Origin: Dickeya zeae NCPPB 2538
GTDB taxonomy: Bacteria > Pseudomonadota > Gammaproteobacteria > Enterobacterales > Enterobacteriaceae
DNA: 64,000 nucleotides
Direction: 5' to 3'
Assembly (NCBI RefSeq): GCF_000406165.1
Contig: NZ_CM001977.1
Coordinates: forward strand, 3,514,273-3,578,272
The notes beneath the pieces are model-generated. The model was not told the DNA's origin. It worked only from the letters and a program-made list of their open reading frames with translations, and made no database searches. Position numbers and translations under genes: made by a program. Positions 53,628-63,310 of this stretch are shown piece by piece (positions within the stretch are counted from its first letter, which is position 1; each line of letters opens with the position of its first letter).

Positions 53628-55055
53628 TTAGTCTCTGGCTTTGATGGTGTTGATGATATTGGTGGTCGAGCAACCATCCTCAAAGTTCAGCACCCGTACT
53701 TCACCGCCATTGGCCCAGACTTCTTTGCTCCCGGCAATATCTTCCGGTTTGTAATCGCCGCCCTTCACCAAAATATCCGGTAATACTTCGCTAATCAGAC
53801 GCTGTGGGGTGTCTTCTTCAAACGGGACCACCCAGTCCACCGCCTCCAACGCCCCCAGCACGATCATCCGTTGCGTCAACGGGTTAACCGGGCGAGTCGG
53901 CCCTTTCAGGCGTTTGGTGGAATCATCACTGTTTACCGCCACGATCAGGCGGTCGCCCAGGCGGCGCGCGTTAGCCAGGTAGGAAACATGCCCGGCGTGC
54001 AAAATATCGAAACATCCGTTGGTCATGACCACCGTTTCGCCACGCTGGCGCGCCAGCGCTACCGCGTCTTTCAACTGCGCTTCGGTCATCACGCCAAAAC
54101 CGGTATCGGCACGACCACGGATGGCATTTTCCAGTTCGATCGGCGTAACCGTAGAGGTACCGAGTTTACCCACGACAACACCCGCCGCCGCGTTAGCCAG
54201 GAAGCAGGCTTCCTCCAGCGGTTTACCCGCCGCCAACGCCGCTGCCAGTACGCCAATCACGGTATCGCCCGCACCGGTCACGTCATACACTTCCTGCGCC
54301 TGCGTCGGCAGATGTAACGGCGCTTTACCCGGTTGCAGTAACGTCATGCCCTGCTCAGAGCGAGTTACCAGCAACGCGGACAGGTCCAGTTCCGCCAGCA
54401 GCTTCGCCCCACGATCCACCAGATCGTTTTCATCTTTACAGCGCCCGGCTACGGCTTCGAACTCCGACAGGTTCGGCGTCAGTAACGTCGCTCCGCGGTA
54501 ACGATTAAAATCGGTCCCTTTCGGGTCGATCAACACCGGTACACCCGCGGCTCTGGCGGTTTGGATCATGGTTTGTACATGCACCAACGCCCCTTTGGCA
54601 TAGTCGGACAACACCAACGCGCCGATTTTTGGCAATGCCTGTTGGATACGGTCGATCATCGGTTGCGGATCGACACTGTCGAACCCCTCTTCAAAATCGA
54701 GGCGGATCAACTGCTGGTTACGCGACAGTACGCGCAGTTTGGTGATAGTCGGATGGGTGGGAACAGAAACGAAGTCACATTTGACGTTGACTTCGTTCAA
54801 TTTGGCGCTCAGGGCGCGGGCGGCATCATCGATACCGGTCAACCCCACCAAACGCGACCCTGCGCCCAGCGCAGCGATATTCATCGCCACGTTAGCCGCA
54901 CCGCCGGGACGTTCTTCGATGGTATCCACCTTAACCACCGGTACCGGCGCTTCCGGCGAAATACGGCTGGTTGGGCCGTACCAGTAGCGGTCCAGCATTA
55001 CGTCACCCACGACCAGAACACCGGCGTGGCGAAAATCAGGTAGCGTTACTTTCAT
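53628..55055 (-). CDS. hldE: Bifunctional heptose kinase/adenylyltransferase HldE
   Basis: Makes ADP-glycero-manno-heptose precursors for the lipopolysaccharide core. It is 475 residues (477 in E. coli). An N-terminal ribokinase-like domain (about 1-318) has VGDVMLDRYWYG, ERPGGAANVAMN and DVTGAGDTVIGVLAAAL. A C-terminal cytidylyltransferase-like domain starts near 344 with TNGCFDILHAGHVSYLANAR. glnE precedes it as in E. coli, while ligA follows immediately, a new arrangement. Confidence 0.98.
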   Translation of the reverse strand: MKVTLPDFRHAGVLVVGDVMLDRYWYGPTSRISPEAPVPVVKVDTIEERPGGAANVAMNIAALGAGSRLVGLTGIDDAARALSAKLNEVNVKCDFVSVPTHPTITKLRVLSRNQQLIRLDFEEGFDSVDPQPMIDRIQQALPKIGALVLSDYAKGALVHVQTMIQTARAAGVPVLIDPKGTDFNRYRGATLLTPNLSEFEAVAGRCKDENDLVDRGAKLLAELDLSALLVTRSEQGMTLLQPGKAPLHLPTQAQEVYDVTGAGDTVIGVLAAALAAGKPLEEACFLANAAAGVVVGKLGTSTVTPIELENAIRGRADTGFGVMTEAQLKDAVALARQRGETVVMTNGCFDILHAGHVSYLANARRLGDRLIVAVNSDDSTKRLKGPTRPVNPLTQRMIVLGALEAVDWVVPFEEDTPQRLISEVLPDILVKGGDYKPEDIAGSKEVWANGGEVRVLNFEDGCSTTNIINTIKARD

Positions 55056-55160
55056 TCCCTGGCTCCAAAAACAGGTTCATTTTAACGCGCGCTATACTAC
55101 CACAGTCAGCTATCACACTCACCGGGTAGCCACCGCCCTGACGGGCGTTTTGCACGCGCC

Positions 55161-58010
55161 TTACTCCAGCCACGTTTTCCAGCTCTGCAACACCTGCTGA
55201 CGCTCGGCGGTAAAGCTATCCTGTCCGACCCGACTGGGTAACTCCTGCAACGCCAGATGATGGATTTCATCGCGCAGGGTGATGTAAGCCAGCCGCAACG
55301 CCTCAGCTTCGGCCTCCTGCATCACGCCGTGGCGGGCCAGCAGCTCCAAAATACGCACGTTATCAGACCAACGCGTTAATCGCGGTTCCTGAGCTGCATA
55401 GCGCAGCACCAGATACTGCGCGATAAATTCGATATCGGTAATCCCGCCAGCGTCTGCTTTAATATCGAATCCCATGTCCTTACTGGCGTGATGCTGACGC
55501 ATCTTTTCGCGCATTTCCCGTACTTCGGTGCGCAAAGCGTCGCCGTCACGCTCACGACATAAAATACGCTGGCGGATCTGCTCGAACTGCTGCTGTATGG
55601 CAGGCTCGCCATAGACAACCCGAGCACGGACCAGAGCCTGATGCTCCCAGGTCCAGGCTTCGTTACACTGATAGTCTTCAAACGCCGCCACGGTACTCAC
55701 CAGCATGCCCGCCGCCCCCGAAGGCCTTAAACGCGCATCCACCTCGTACAAAATGCCGGATGAGGTACGGGTACTAAAGAGGTGCATCACACGCTGGGCC
55801 AGACGCAGGTAGAACTGGCGGCCATCAATACTGCGCTCACCGTCGGTCATGACGTTATCAGGGCAATCGATCAGAAACACCAGGTCCAGATCCGAACTGT
55901 AACCCAGTTCCCAGCCCCCCAACTTGCCATACCCCACAACCGCGAAGCCTCGCCCAGACTGAGCATGCAAGTGGGTCGGCTGACCGTAACGCGTTGTCAT
56001 CTGGCTCCACGCCTGCTGCACGACCGCCGCGATGATGGCTTCCGCCAGATAGGTTAAGTGATCGCTCACTTTCATGACCGGCAATGCGCCGACAATATCG
56101 GCAGCGGCAATACGCAAATGCTGCGCTTGCTTGAACTGACGCAGGGCTTCCAGTTGCTGCTCTTCATCGTCTGTCGGTACGCGCATCAGGTATTGGCGCA
56201 GCTCATCGGCGTAAGCATCCAGCGCAATGGGTTGATACAGACTGGCGGGATCGAGCAGTTCATCCAGCAGCAAGGGATAGCGCGCCAGTTGGCTTGCGAT
56301 CATCGGTGATACAGCACACAGTCGGATCAACTGCGTCAACGCCGCACGTGATTCCAGCAACAACTCCAGATAGGTCGTGCGGGTCACAATCCCCAGCAAC
56401 AACGGCGTCAGACGCGCCACGATAACATCCGCGTTTGCGTGACTGCAGGCCTGCGCCAGCAACGCGGGCATCAGTTGATCCAACACGTCGCGACCGCGCG
56501 GCCCGATAGTGCGGCGAGATAAATCGGCGCGAAAATCCGCTACCCGAGTCAGCAAACGCTCACACACCTCGGCGGTCAGCTGTGGTGACAGCACCGACAG
56601 ATCCGCACTCTCCAGCCCATCCTGCCACAGGCTGCTGTAATGGCTGTGTTCCGGGGTTTCACTGCCGTCAGGCGCGTCATCGCCAATCAATTCATGGAAC
56701 ACCGCACGTACCGCCTGCATCTGCTGATGTAAGCGTTCACTCAGTTGCTGCCAGTCGTCACAACGCATTCCCCACGCCAGTCGCGCCTGATTTAGCGCAT
56801 CTTCCGGCAAGGTTTGCGTTTGCTCATCGGCGATCGATTGCAGCAGGTTCTCCAGTCGACGTAAAAACAGATACGCCTCGCGCAACTGGGCTGCCTGCAC
56901 CGGGGTCAATAACCCTAACGCGCCCACTTGCTCCAGCGTCGGTAACAAAGAGCGCCCTTGCAAAGTAGGTTCACGTCCCCCCCGAATCAACTGGAATACC
57001 TGGGTGATGAATTCCACTTCACGGATGCCGCCCGCCCCCAGCTTGATGTTGTTACGCAAATCACGCCGACGCACTTCGCGGGCGATCATGCTCTTCATGT
57101 TGCGTAGCGACTGGATCACACTGAAATCGATATAACGGCGGAACACAAACGGCCGTAACAGACGAATCAATTCCTGACTGTAATGGTCATCATCGCCGCC
57201 CATCAGCCGGGCTTTGACCATCGCATAACGTTCCCAGTCACGCCCTTGTTCCTGATAGTAATCTTCCAACGCGGCAAAACTCATCACCAGCGGGCCGCTG
57301 TCACCAAACGGCCGCAGACGCATATCGACCCGATACACAAACCCGTCTACCGTCGGCTGGTCCAGCGCTTTAATCAACCGCTGTCCAAGGCGGGTAAAAA
57401 ACTGGGCGTTATCCAGTTCACGACGCCCGCCCCGGGTCTGGCCATTTTCGGGATAGGCGAAAATCAGGTCGATATCCGAAGAAAAGTTAAGCTCACCGCC
57501 CCCCAGTTTCCCCATCCCCAAAATCAACAACGGTTGCGGTTCACCTGCCGCATTGCATGGCGTCCCCCACTCACGACAGCACGCCTCATACAGCCACTGT
57601 CGGGCAGCGACGATCAATACCTCCGCCAGTACACTCAATTGTTGCAATGTCTCGTCCGTGGTGCTGAGTTGTAGCCATTGCCCCCAGGCAATGCGCGTCA
57701 ACATACGACGCCTGAACAGACGCAGCGCCGTCATTAACGTCGCCTCGTCCGTGACATCGCCCAGCGCTTGCGACAACCACTGCGCATACTGCTGCCACTC
57801 CTGCGGCTGAGGGGGTTGCCGGGTTATCTCCTCTCGCCAGTCCGGGTAACGTACCAGCGACTCACTGACAAACTCGCTACAGGCCAGCACTGCCGCCGCA
57901 CTATCGGCTATCAGCGTGGGAGCGGTATTCAACGCACGCTCCACCTCGTGGCGAGCCTGTTCAGTCAAGGATGCAGAGAGCGGAAATAGTGATGCGGGAC
58001 GACAGGTCAT
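55161..58010 (-). CDS. glnE: Bifunctional glutamine synthetase adenylyltransferase/adenylyl-removing enzyme
   Basis: Adds or removes AMP on glutamine synthetase in response to glutamine and PII. It is 949 residues (946 in E. coli). Two nucleotidyltransferase modules are visible. The N-terminal adenylyl-removing one has GKLGGGELNFSSDIDLIFAY near 173-192. The C-terminal adenylylating one has YGKLGGWELGYSSDLDLVFL near 692-711. Each keeps the Asp-x-Asp metal pair. It precedes hldE by 105 bases. Confidence 0.98.
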   Translation of the reverse strand: MTCRPASLFPLSASLTEQARHEVERALNTAPTLIADSAAAVLACSEFVSESLVRYPDWREEITRQPPQPQEWQQYAQWLSQALGDVTDEATLMTALRLFRRRMLTRIAWGQWLQLSTTDETLQQLSVLAEVLIVAARQWLYEACCREWGTPCNAAGEPQPLLILGMGKLGGGELNFSSDIDLIFAYPENGQTRGGRRELDNAQFFTRLGQRLIKALDQPTVDGFVYRVDMRLRPFGDSGPLVMSFAALEDYYQEQGRDWERYAMVKARLMGGDDDHYSQELIRLLRPFVFRRYIDFSVIQSLRNMKSMIAREVRRRDLRNNIKLGAGGIREVEFITQVFQLIRGGREPTLQGRSLLPTLEQVGALGLLTPVQAAQLREAYLFLRRLENLLQSIADEQTQTLPEDALNQARLAWGMRCDDWQQLSERLHQQMQAVRAVFHELIGDDAPDGSETPEHSHYSSLWQDGLESADLSVLSPQLTAEVCERLLTRVADFRADLSRRTIGPRGRDVLDQLMPALLAQACSHANADVIVARLTPLLLGIVTRTTYLELLLESRAALTQLIRLCAVSPMIASQLARYPLLLDELLDPASLYQPIALDAYADELRQYLMRVPTDDEEQQLEALRQFKQAQHLRIAAADIVGALPVMKVSDHLTYLAEAIIAAVVQQAWSQMTTRYGQPTHLHAQSGRGFAVVGYGKLGGWELGYSSDLDLVFLIDCPDNVMTDGERSIDGRQFYLRLAQRVMHLFSTRTSSGILYEVDARLRPSGAAGMLVSTVAAFEDYQCNEAWTWEHQALVRARVVYGEPAIQQQFEQIRQRILCRERDGDALRTEVREMREKMRQHHASKDMGFDIKADAGGITDIEFIAQYLVLRYAAQEPRLTRWSDNVRILELLARHGVMQEAEAEALRLAYITLRDEIHHLALQELPSRVGQDSFTAERQQVLQSWKTWLE

Positions 58011-58110
58011 GGCGATATCCTTGCACAGCTGCCCCGTCAGGCAGCCTCAATACGGGGTAACCGGGGCGGTGGATCCAAAACCAGCGCGCCCCGAATGGCG
58101 ATAGTCTGGA

Positions 58111-59442
58111 TTATTGACCGCTGTGCAGCCAAAACGGCGGCTGGGCGAGGGCCTGTTTGCGGCTGTTTTCCAGCATTCCAGGCACCACCTGGCCGACGGA
58201 CAACAACTCAATCAGTTGCATCAGCTCACGCCACGGCTGCAAATAGCGCGTCGCCTCCTCTTGTGGATAGCTTCCGCCCAACAGCAAAAAGGTATACACA
58301 CCGCGCTGTAGACGCGGCAGTTGCTGGGTGTAATGCAACGCATCCAGTGAGTGACTGAATACCGCTTTCAGTTCAGCCAGCCCCCGACTCATCATGATGT
58401 CGGCAAAACGCTTCCAGGAACTCTGCAGGCGCATCAGTTCACGGTTGTCCATATAGTTGCGCCACCCTTGCTTGACCAGCCATGAGGTCAGGATCAGCTT
58501 ATCCTTCAGGTAATCAACGCTATAGCAGAGCGTATCCGCCGTTTCCGTGCGCTCGATTGCCTCTTCAAGATGGCCCAACGCAGCACGGAACTCCGCGGTC
58601 ACTTTACGCGGCACTACACCGCCTATCAGCACCAGCAGTTCACGCATCATGGCACCGGCTTCCAGCAACGCTGGGCGGGCAGTGGCATCACCACGTGCCC
58701 ATAGCTCCTCATGGTATTGCCAGTGGCTGAAAGCATGTTCCAGCCCGGCAGCGATGCCCTGATCAAGCGTCATTTTTGGCTCGACCGGCAGAAACGTCAG
58801 TTCGTGACAGGGCCGGACCGGATTGCCTTTCGCCAGATGATAACCACGCGCCGCTTTACTCAGGCTGCCTTGTCGCAAGCCGCCGATATCAGCCAATTCG
58901 TTGGCAAACGCCAGCAAGTCCGCAACACGACCGTTTTTCAACTCCAGCTCCAGTTCACACAACGGTTCGCTACACTCACCGGCGCGGATCTCTCCCTGAT
59001 CGACAGCAATTTCGATCAGGCTCTGGTGATGAGACACCACCCAGGCTTCGCGCTGGAAATCCGTACTGAATAGCGGCTGCACCGCCTGAGAAAGCGCTTC
59101 AATGTCACAGCCTTCAGGCCAAATCTCTGGCGGCAACAGGTGAATATCCAGTTGTGGCCCCGGCAGGCTCACGTTGTATTCAGGGTGTTGGTGTAACCCC
59201 CCCACCACTTTTCCCGCGGTTTTCACCGTCATCTCATAACGGCCGTTTTCACCCCGAATACGCAGCCCGATGCCATGCTGGCGTAAATAGCCATCTGCCG
59301 TTTCGTAATAGCTATTGGCCAGTTGATGCGTATGCAGATGGTTGCTGTGCCCCACATCGCTCTGCCAGCTTTTCAGCCCTTGTCTGATCGATGCCGCCGC
59401 ATCAGGGTGAATAATAAATTTTAATTCAATCTCTTCGCTCAT
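58111..59442 (-). CDS. ygiF: Inorganic triphosphatase YgiF (CYTH-CHAD protein)
   Basis: Hydrolyses inorganic tripolyphosphate. From the ATG ending at 59442 it is 443 residues (433 in E. coli); the longer frame upstream has no family similarity. The N-terminal CYTH domain has the signature EIELKF at residues 3-8 and RIRGENGRYEMTVK. The C-terminal CHAD domain, from about 220, is helical and His/Arg-rich. It is followed by glnE after 100 bases, as in E. coli, and is divergent from ygiM. Confidence 0.93.
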   Translation of the reverse strand: MSEEIELKFIIHPDAAASIRQGLKSWQSDVGHSNHLHTHQLANSYYETADGYLRQHGIGLRIRGENGRYEMTVKTAGKVVGGLHQHPEYNVSLPGPQLDIHLLPPEIWPEGCDIEALSQAVQPLFSTDFQREAWVVSHHQSLIEIAVDQGEIRAGECSEPLCELELELKNGRVADLLAFANELADIGGLRQGSLSKAARGYHLAKGNPVRPCHELTFLPVEPKMTLDQGIAAGLEHAFSHWQYHEELWARGDATARPALLEAGAMMRELLVLIGGVVPRKVTAEFRAALGHLEEAIERTETADTLCYSVDYLKDKLILTSWLVKQGWRNYMDNRELMRLQSSWKRFADIMMSRGLAELKAVFSHSLDALHYTQQLPRLQRGVYTFLLLGGSYPQEEATRYLQPWRELMQLIELLSVGQVVPGMLENSRKQALAQPPFWLHSGQ

Positions 59443-59741
59443 CGTCTCGCACTGCCCGGGTGTTACGGAAATATCGCCAGTAAATAACATTTTATCGCAG
59501 GTTGCCACTTTTACGGCATGGCAGCGCACATACCCTGCGAAGGCGCTCGCAAAGCCGGTGCAACCGCTGTGCATTCGCGGCTAATTGCCACCGACAATCG
59601 CTGGATAACACGCCTGATTCAGTGCCCATCAGAATAGGTTCTAAGACAGTTCCCATTCAGGTTTGGCAACGTCATCGTCAGACTGGGCCGCTAACTTTAT
59701 ACTCCCTGCGAAATAATCCCTGCGAACTTAATATATTGAAT

Positions 59742-60365
59742 ATGATGAATAAATTATCCTTTTTCCTCACCGCCCTGCTGGGCCTGTCCACCACGTTGAG
59801 CCTGCATGCGGAAGAAAAGCGCTATATCTCCGACGAACTGGTGACCTACACCCGCAGCGGGCCGGGCAATCAATACCGTATCATCGGTACCTTGAATGCC
59901 GGTGAAGCCGTCACGCTGGTTAGCGTCAACGACGGTGCGAATTACGCCGAGATTCGCGATGACAAAGGCCGCACCAGTTGGATTCCTCTCGACCAACTCA
60001 GCCAGACACCCAGCCTGAAAACCCGGGTGCCGGAACTGGAGAATCAGGTAAAAAGCCTGACCGATAAGCTCAATAGCGTTGACCAGGACTGGAACCAGCG
60101 CACCACTGATCTGCGCCAGAAGGTCGCGAGTAGCGACAGTACCCTCGCCTCGCTACAGCAGGAAAACCAAACGCTGAAAACGCAACTGAATGTCGCGCAG
60201 AAAAAACTTGAGGTCGCCAACCTGCAACTGGACGATAAGCAGCGCACGCTGATCATGCAGTGGTTCATGTACGGTGGTGGCGTGGCTGGTGGCGGTCTGT
60301 TGCTGGGATTGCTGCTGCCGCATCTGTTGCCCCGGCGCAAAAAAAACGACCGCTGGATGGGGTAG
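59742..60365 (+). CDS. ygiM: SH3-domain signal-transduction protein YgiM (TIGR04211 family)
   Basis: Membrane-anchored protein of unknown function with an extracytoplasmic SH3b domain. From the ATG at 59742 it is 207 residues (206 in E. coli); a start at 59502 would hide the signal peptide (FFLTALLGLSTTLSLHA). The SH3b domain spans about 24-90 (YTRSGPGNQYRIIGTLNAGE). A coiled coil spans about 95-165, and a C-terminal membrane segment (MQWFMYGGGVAGGGLLLGL) is followed by a basic tail. Neighbour of cca as in E. coli. Confidence 0.93.
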   Translation: MMNKLSFFLTALLGLSTTLSLHAEEKRYISDELVTYTRSGPGNQYRIIGTLNAGEAVTLVSVNDGANYAEIRDDKGRTSWIPLDQLSQTPSLKTRVPELENQVKSLTDKLNSVDQDWNQRTTDLRQKVASSDSTLASLQQENQTLKTQLNVAQKKLEVANLQLDDKQRTLIMQWFMYGGGVAGGGLLLGLLLPHLLPRRKKNDRWMG

Positions 60366-60537
60366 CGCCTGCACGCTGGATCGCCAGTCATACCGATGTA
60401 CCGTTGTGTTCAGGAAGCGGTTAATCAACAATAACCTTAAAATGACCACAATAACCGTAAATGACCGTTAGCTACCTTGTCGCTACCGCTAACGCGTATT
60501 CCATTTATCGACACAGCCTAAACATCGGGAGCCGGGT

Positions 60538-61788
60538 TTGAAGATTTACCTTGTAGGGGGTGCAGTGCGTGATGGCCTGTTGGGCAGACCGGTCACCGAG
60601 CGTGATTGGGTCGTGGTCGGTGCTACCCCAGAGATGCTGCTAGCGCAAGGCTACCAACAGGTTGGCCGTGATTTTCCGGTTTTCCTGCACCCAGAGACGA
60701 AAGAGGAGTACGCACTGGCGCGTACTGAACGCAAATCCGGCAATGGCTATACAGGGTTTATTTGTCAGGCGACGCCGGACATTACCCTGGAAGACGATCT
60801 GCTACGACGTGACCTGACTATCAATGCCATCGCGCAAGCGGAAAGTGGACAGCTCATCGACCCGTACGGTGGTCAGCGCGATCTGCAAAACCGGCTCCTG
60901 CGCCATGTCTCGCCAGCGTTTAGTGAAGACCCGCTACGGGTGCTGCGGGTTGCGCGTTTTGCTGCCCGCTATGCTCACCTCGGTTTTCAGATTGCCGAAG
61001 AAACCCTGCATCTTATGCAGACCATGACCCGCAACGGCGAGCTGGATTTCCTGACGCCGGAGCGAGTCTGGAAAGAAACGGAAAAAGCCCTCGGCACGCA
61101 GGCTCCTCAGGTCTATTTTCAGGTGCTGCGCGACTGTGGCGCACTGGCGGTGCTGTTCCCCGAAGTCGATCGTCTTTACGGCGTGCCGGCTCCCGCCCAA
61201 TGGCACCCGGAAATCGACACCGGTATTCATGTGATGATGAGTCTGGCCATGGCCGCCCGCCTCAGCCCGGCGCTCGATGTCCGCTTCGCCACACTGTGTC
61301 ACGACCTTGGCAAAGGGTTGACACCGCCTGAACTCTGGCCGCGCCATCACGGTCACGGGGCCGCCGGTGTACCACTGGTTGAGGCGTTATGCCAGCGCTT
61401 GCGGGTGCCAAATGCCTTGCGCGATCTGGCTTGTCTGGTGACCGAATACCATGACCTGATCCATACCGTGCAGATACTGCAACCCAAAACGCTGCTTAAG
61501 TTATTTGACGCGATTGACGTCTGGCGTAAACCCCAGCGGCTGGAGCAATTGATCCTCGCCAGCGAAGCAGATGCCAGAGGGCGAGCCGGGCTTGAACAGC
61601 AACCTTACCCGCAGGGCGACTATCTGCGCGACGCTTTTGCCGTCGTCAGCCAGATAACCAGTGTGGAGGTGGTAGCCGCCGGGTTCCAGCATGCAGCGAT
61701 CAGAGAAGAGTTACAGCGCCGCCGACATCACGCGCTGGAGGAATGGAAAGCCCAGCGTGCGGAAAACACAACCGGGCCACGCGCATAG
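60538..61788 (+). CDS. cca: CCA-adding enzyme / multifunctional tRNA nucleotidyltransferase
   Basis: Adds or repairs the 3' CCA end of tRNA; also has 2',3'-cyclic phosphodiesterase, 2'-nucleotidase and phosphatase activity through its HD domain. It is 416 residues (412 in E. coli). The start is a rare TTG; E. coli cca starts with GTG at the same residue. The nucleotidyltransferase motif VGGAVRDGLLG is at 6-16, RRDLTINAIA near 96, and the HD domain has LCHDLGKGLTPPELWPRHHG near residues 255-274. No frameshift is seen. Confidence 0.97.
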   Translation: MKIYLVGGAVRDGLLGRPVTERDWVVVGATPEMLLAQGYQQVGRDFPVFLHPETKEEYALARTERKSGNGYTGFICQATPDITLEDDLLRRDLTINAIAQAESGQLIDPYGGQRDLQNRLLRHVSPAFSEDPLRVLRVARFAARYAHLGFQIAEETLHLMQTMTRNGELDFLTPERVWKETEKALGTQAPQVYFQVLRDCGALAVLFPEVDRLYGVPAPAQWHPEIDTGIHVMMSLAMAARLSPALDVRFATLCHDLGKGLTPPELWPRHHGHGAAGVPLVEALCQRLRVPNALRDLACLVTEYHDLIHTVQILQPKTLLKLFDAIDVWRKPQRLEQLILASEADARGRAGLEQQPYPQGDYLRDAFAVVSQITSVEVVAAGFQHAAIREELQRRRHHALEEWKAQRAENTTGPRA

Positions 61789-61846
61789 CGCCTTTATTAA
61801 TGAATGCTGTCGTCGGGGACATGGATTGCCCCCAGCGACATGAACA

Positions 61847-62668
61847 TTACATCAGTACCAGCCACACCACCGCCGCCACAATAAAGCGGTAAATCGCGAA
61901 CGGTACAAAAGAAACGCGTTTAATTAACTGCAGGAAGGTTTTGATGGCGATCATCGCCACCACAAACGCGGTCACAAAACCGGTTACAAACATCGGCAGG
62001 TCGGACAACGACAGGAAATGCCAGCTTTTGTACAAATCCAACCCGCTCGCCCCCAGCATGATCGGCACCGCGAGAATAAAGGAGAACTCGGACGCCGCAT
62101 AACGGTTAACGCCGACCAGCATCCCACCGGAAATGGTCGCGCCAGAGCGAGAAAAACCCGGCCATAACGCCAGGCACTGAAAGCAGCCAATCAGGAATGC
62201 CTGAAGATAGCTGATGTCGTCCAACCCTTCCGCTGTCGGTTTTTTCGGTTTGCGCCACTCCGCCAGCAGCAGCAGTACGCCGCCAGCCACCAGCGCATAA
62301 GTCACCGTCACCGGATTGAACAGCGATTTGATGGCGTCATGCAATACCAGCCCCAACACCACGGCAGGGATCATCGCCAGTATAATGTGCGCCAGCGTCA
62401 GATGGCCTTTGCCACGCCCTTCATGCTCGGGTGGCTGACCAAAATGGATGCCAATCAAGCCGAACATCCGCCGCCAGAACACCACCACCACGGCCAGAAT
62501 TGACCCTAACTGAATAATGACTTCAAACGTCTTGGCGGTGTCTCCCTCAAACCCCAGCCAATGACCGACAATAATCATATGCCCGGTGGATGACACCGGT
62601 AGAAACTCGGTGAGCCCTTCCACCACCCCAAGAATGAACGCCACCAGCAACGAATGCAGATCCGCCAT
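61847..62668 (-). CDS. uppP: Undecaprenyl-diphosphatase UppP (BacA)
   Basis: Recycles undecaprenyl pyrophosphate for peptidoglycan and surface polysaccharide synthesis; overexpression gives bacitracin resistance. It is 273 residues, the E. coli length, with about eight membrane segments. Catalytic motifs are EGLTEFLPVSSTGHM near residue 17-31 and the GFSRSGATISGG loop near 170-181. It is convergent with cca. Confidence 0.98.
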   Translation of the reverse strand: MADLHSLLVAFILGVVEGLTEFLPVSSTGHMIIVGHWLGFEGDTAKTFEVIIQLGSILAVVVVFWRRMFGLIGIHFGQPPEHEGRGKGHLTLAHIILAMIPAVVLGLVLHDAIKSLFNPVTVTYALVAGGVLLLLAEWRKPKKPTAEGLDDISYLQAFLIGCFQCLALWPGFSRSGATISGGMLVGVNRYAASEFSFILAVPIMLGASGLDLYKSWHFLSLSDLPMFVTGFVTAFVVAMIAIKTFLQLIKRVSFVPFAIYRFIVAAVVWLVLM

Positions 62669-62694
62669 CGACCGTTAACTCCCTACCTGCCACA

Positions 62695-62725
62695 TAAAAA
62701 AGCGGCCTTGCTACCAGCAAGCCGC
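62695..62725 (-). terminator. Rho-independent terminator of folB
   Basis: A stem of about ten base pairs with one bulged base (gcggccttgct / agcaagccgc), followed on the minus strand by six T residues. It lies 115 bases past the folB stop and just before uppP. Confidence 0.75.
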
Positions 62726-62840
62726 AACGTATAACGCACATCAAATGATGTCCCCTTAAGGACATAACTTAAAGTAAAGATATTATCTTTTAATTACCTT
62801 AAGAACGGTCTGTGTTTATGCTGAAATAATCGCCAACCGT

Positions 62841-63203
62841 TCACGCTGAAGGCCGAACGCCGCGCTCAATGACCACGCCGACACTGCGTGCTTGCGCCAC
62901 CGCACCGGGCTTGCTGACTTTCAGCCGTAGCCAGGGAATACCAAAACGCTGCATCAGCCCGGCCGCCACTTCTTCGGCGACACGTTCTACCAGCGCAAAA
63001 CGACCACCGGCCACCCACTCAATCACGGACTCGCTCACCTCGGCATAATTCAGGCAATCCGTTACCTCATCGCTGGCGGCTGGAGGGCGGTTGTCCCAGG
63101 CCATTTCGATATCGAACACCAATTTCTGCTGGATGGTCTGTTCCCAGTCATACGCACCGATCGTGGTGATTACGCTGAGTTCTTCAATAAACACGATGTC
63201 CAT
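62841..63203 (-). CDS. folB: Dihydroneopterin aldolase FolB
   Basis: Converts 7,8-dihydroneopterin to 6-hydroxymethyl-dihydropterin and glycolaldehyde in folate synthesis. It is 120 residues from the ATG ending at 63203; a GTG one codon upstream is the alternative. The N-terminus MDIVFIEELSVITTIGAYDW with the conserved Glu, and ALVERVAEEVA and VSKPGAVAQA near the end, fit the family. Divergent from plsY, with its own terminator downstream, as in E. coli. Confidence 0.96.
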   Translation of the reverse strand: MDIVFIEELSVITTIGAYDWEQTIQQKLVFDIEMAWDNRPPAASDEVTDCLNYAEVSESVIEWVAGGRFALVERVAEEVAAGLMQRFGIPWLRLKVSKPGAVAQARSVGVVIERGVRPSA

Positions 63204-63310
63204 CACGTCATCCCCTGTTTTTAGCGCCGCCGGATACCACTTCCGGCAGAAAGTGCGTATTATCCACAGATGCTGAAGTTAAAACGACCTTTATTGGACG
63301 GAAGCCGTTT

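Noticed and set aside
61805..61840. Hairpin between cca and uppP as a bidirectional terminator
   Set aside because: The stem has mismatches and there is no T-run, so it could not be supported.
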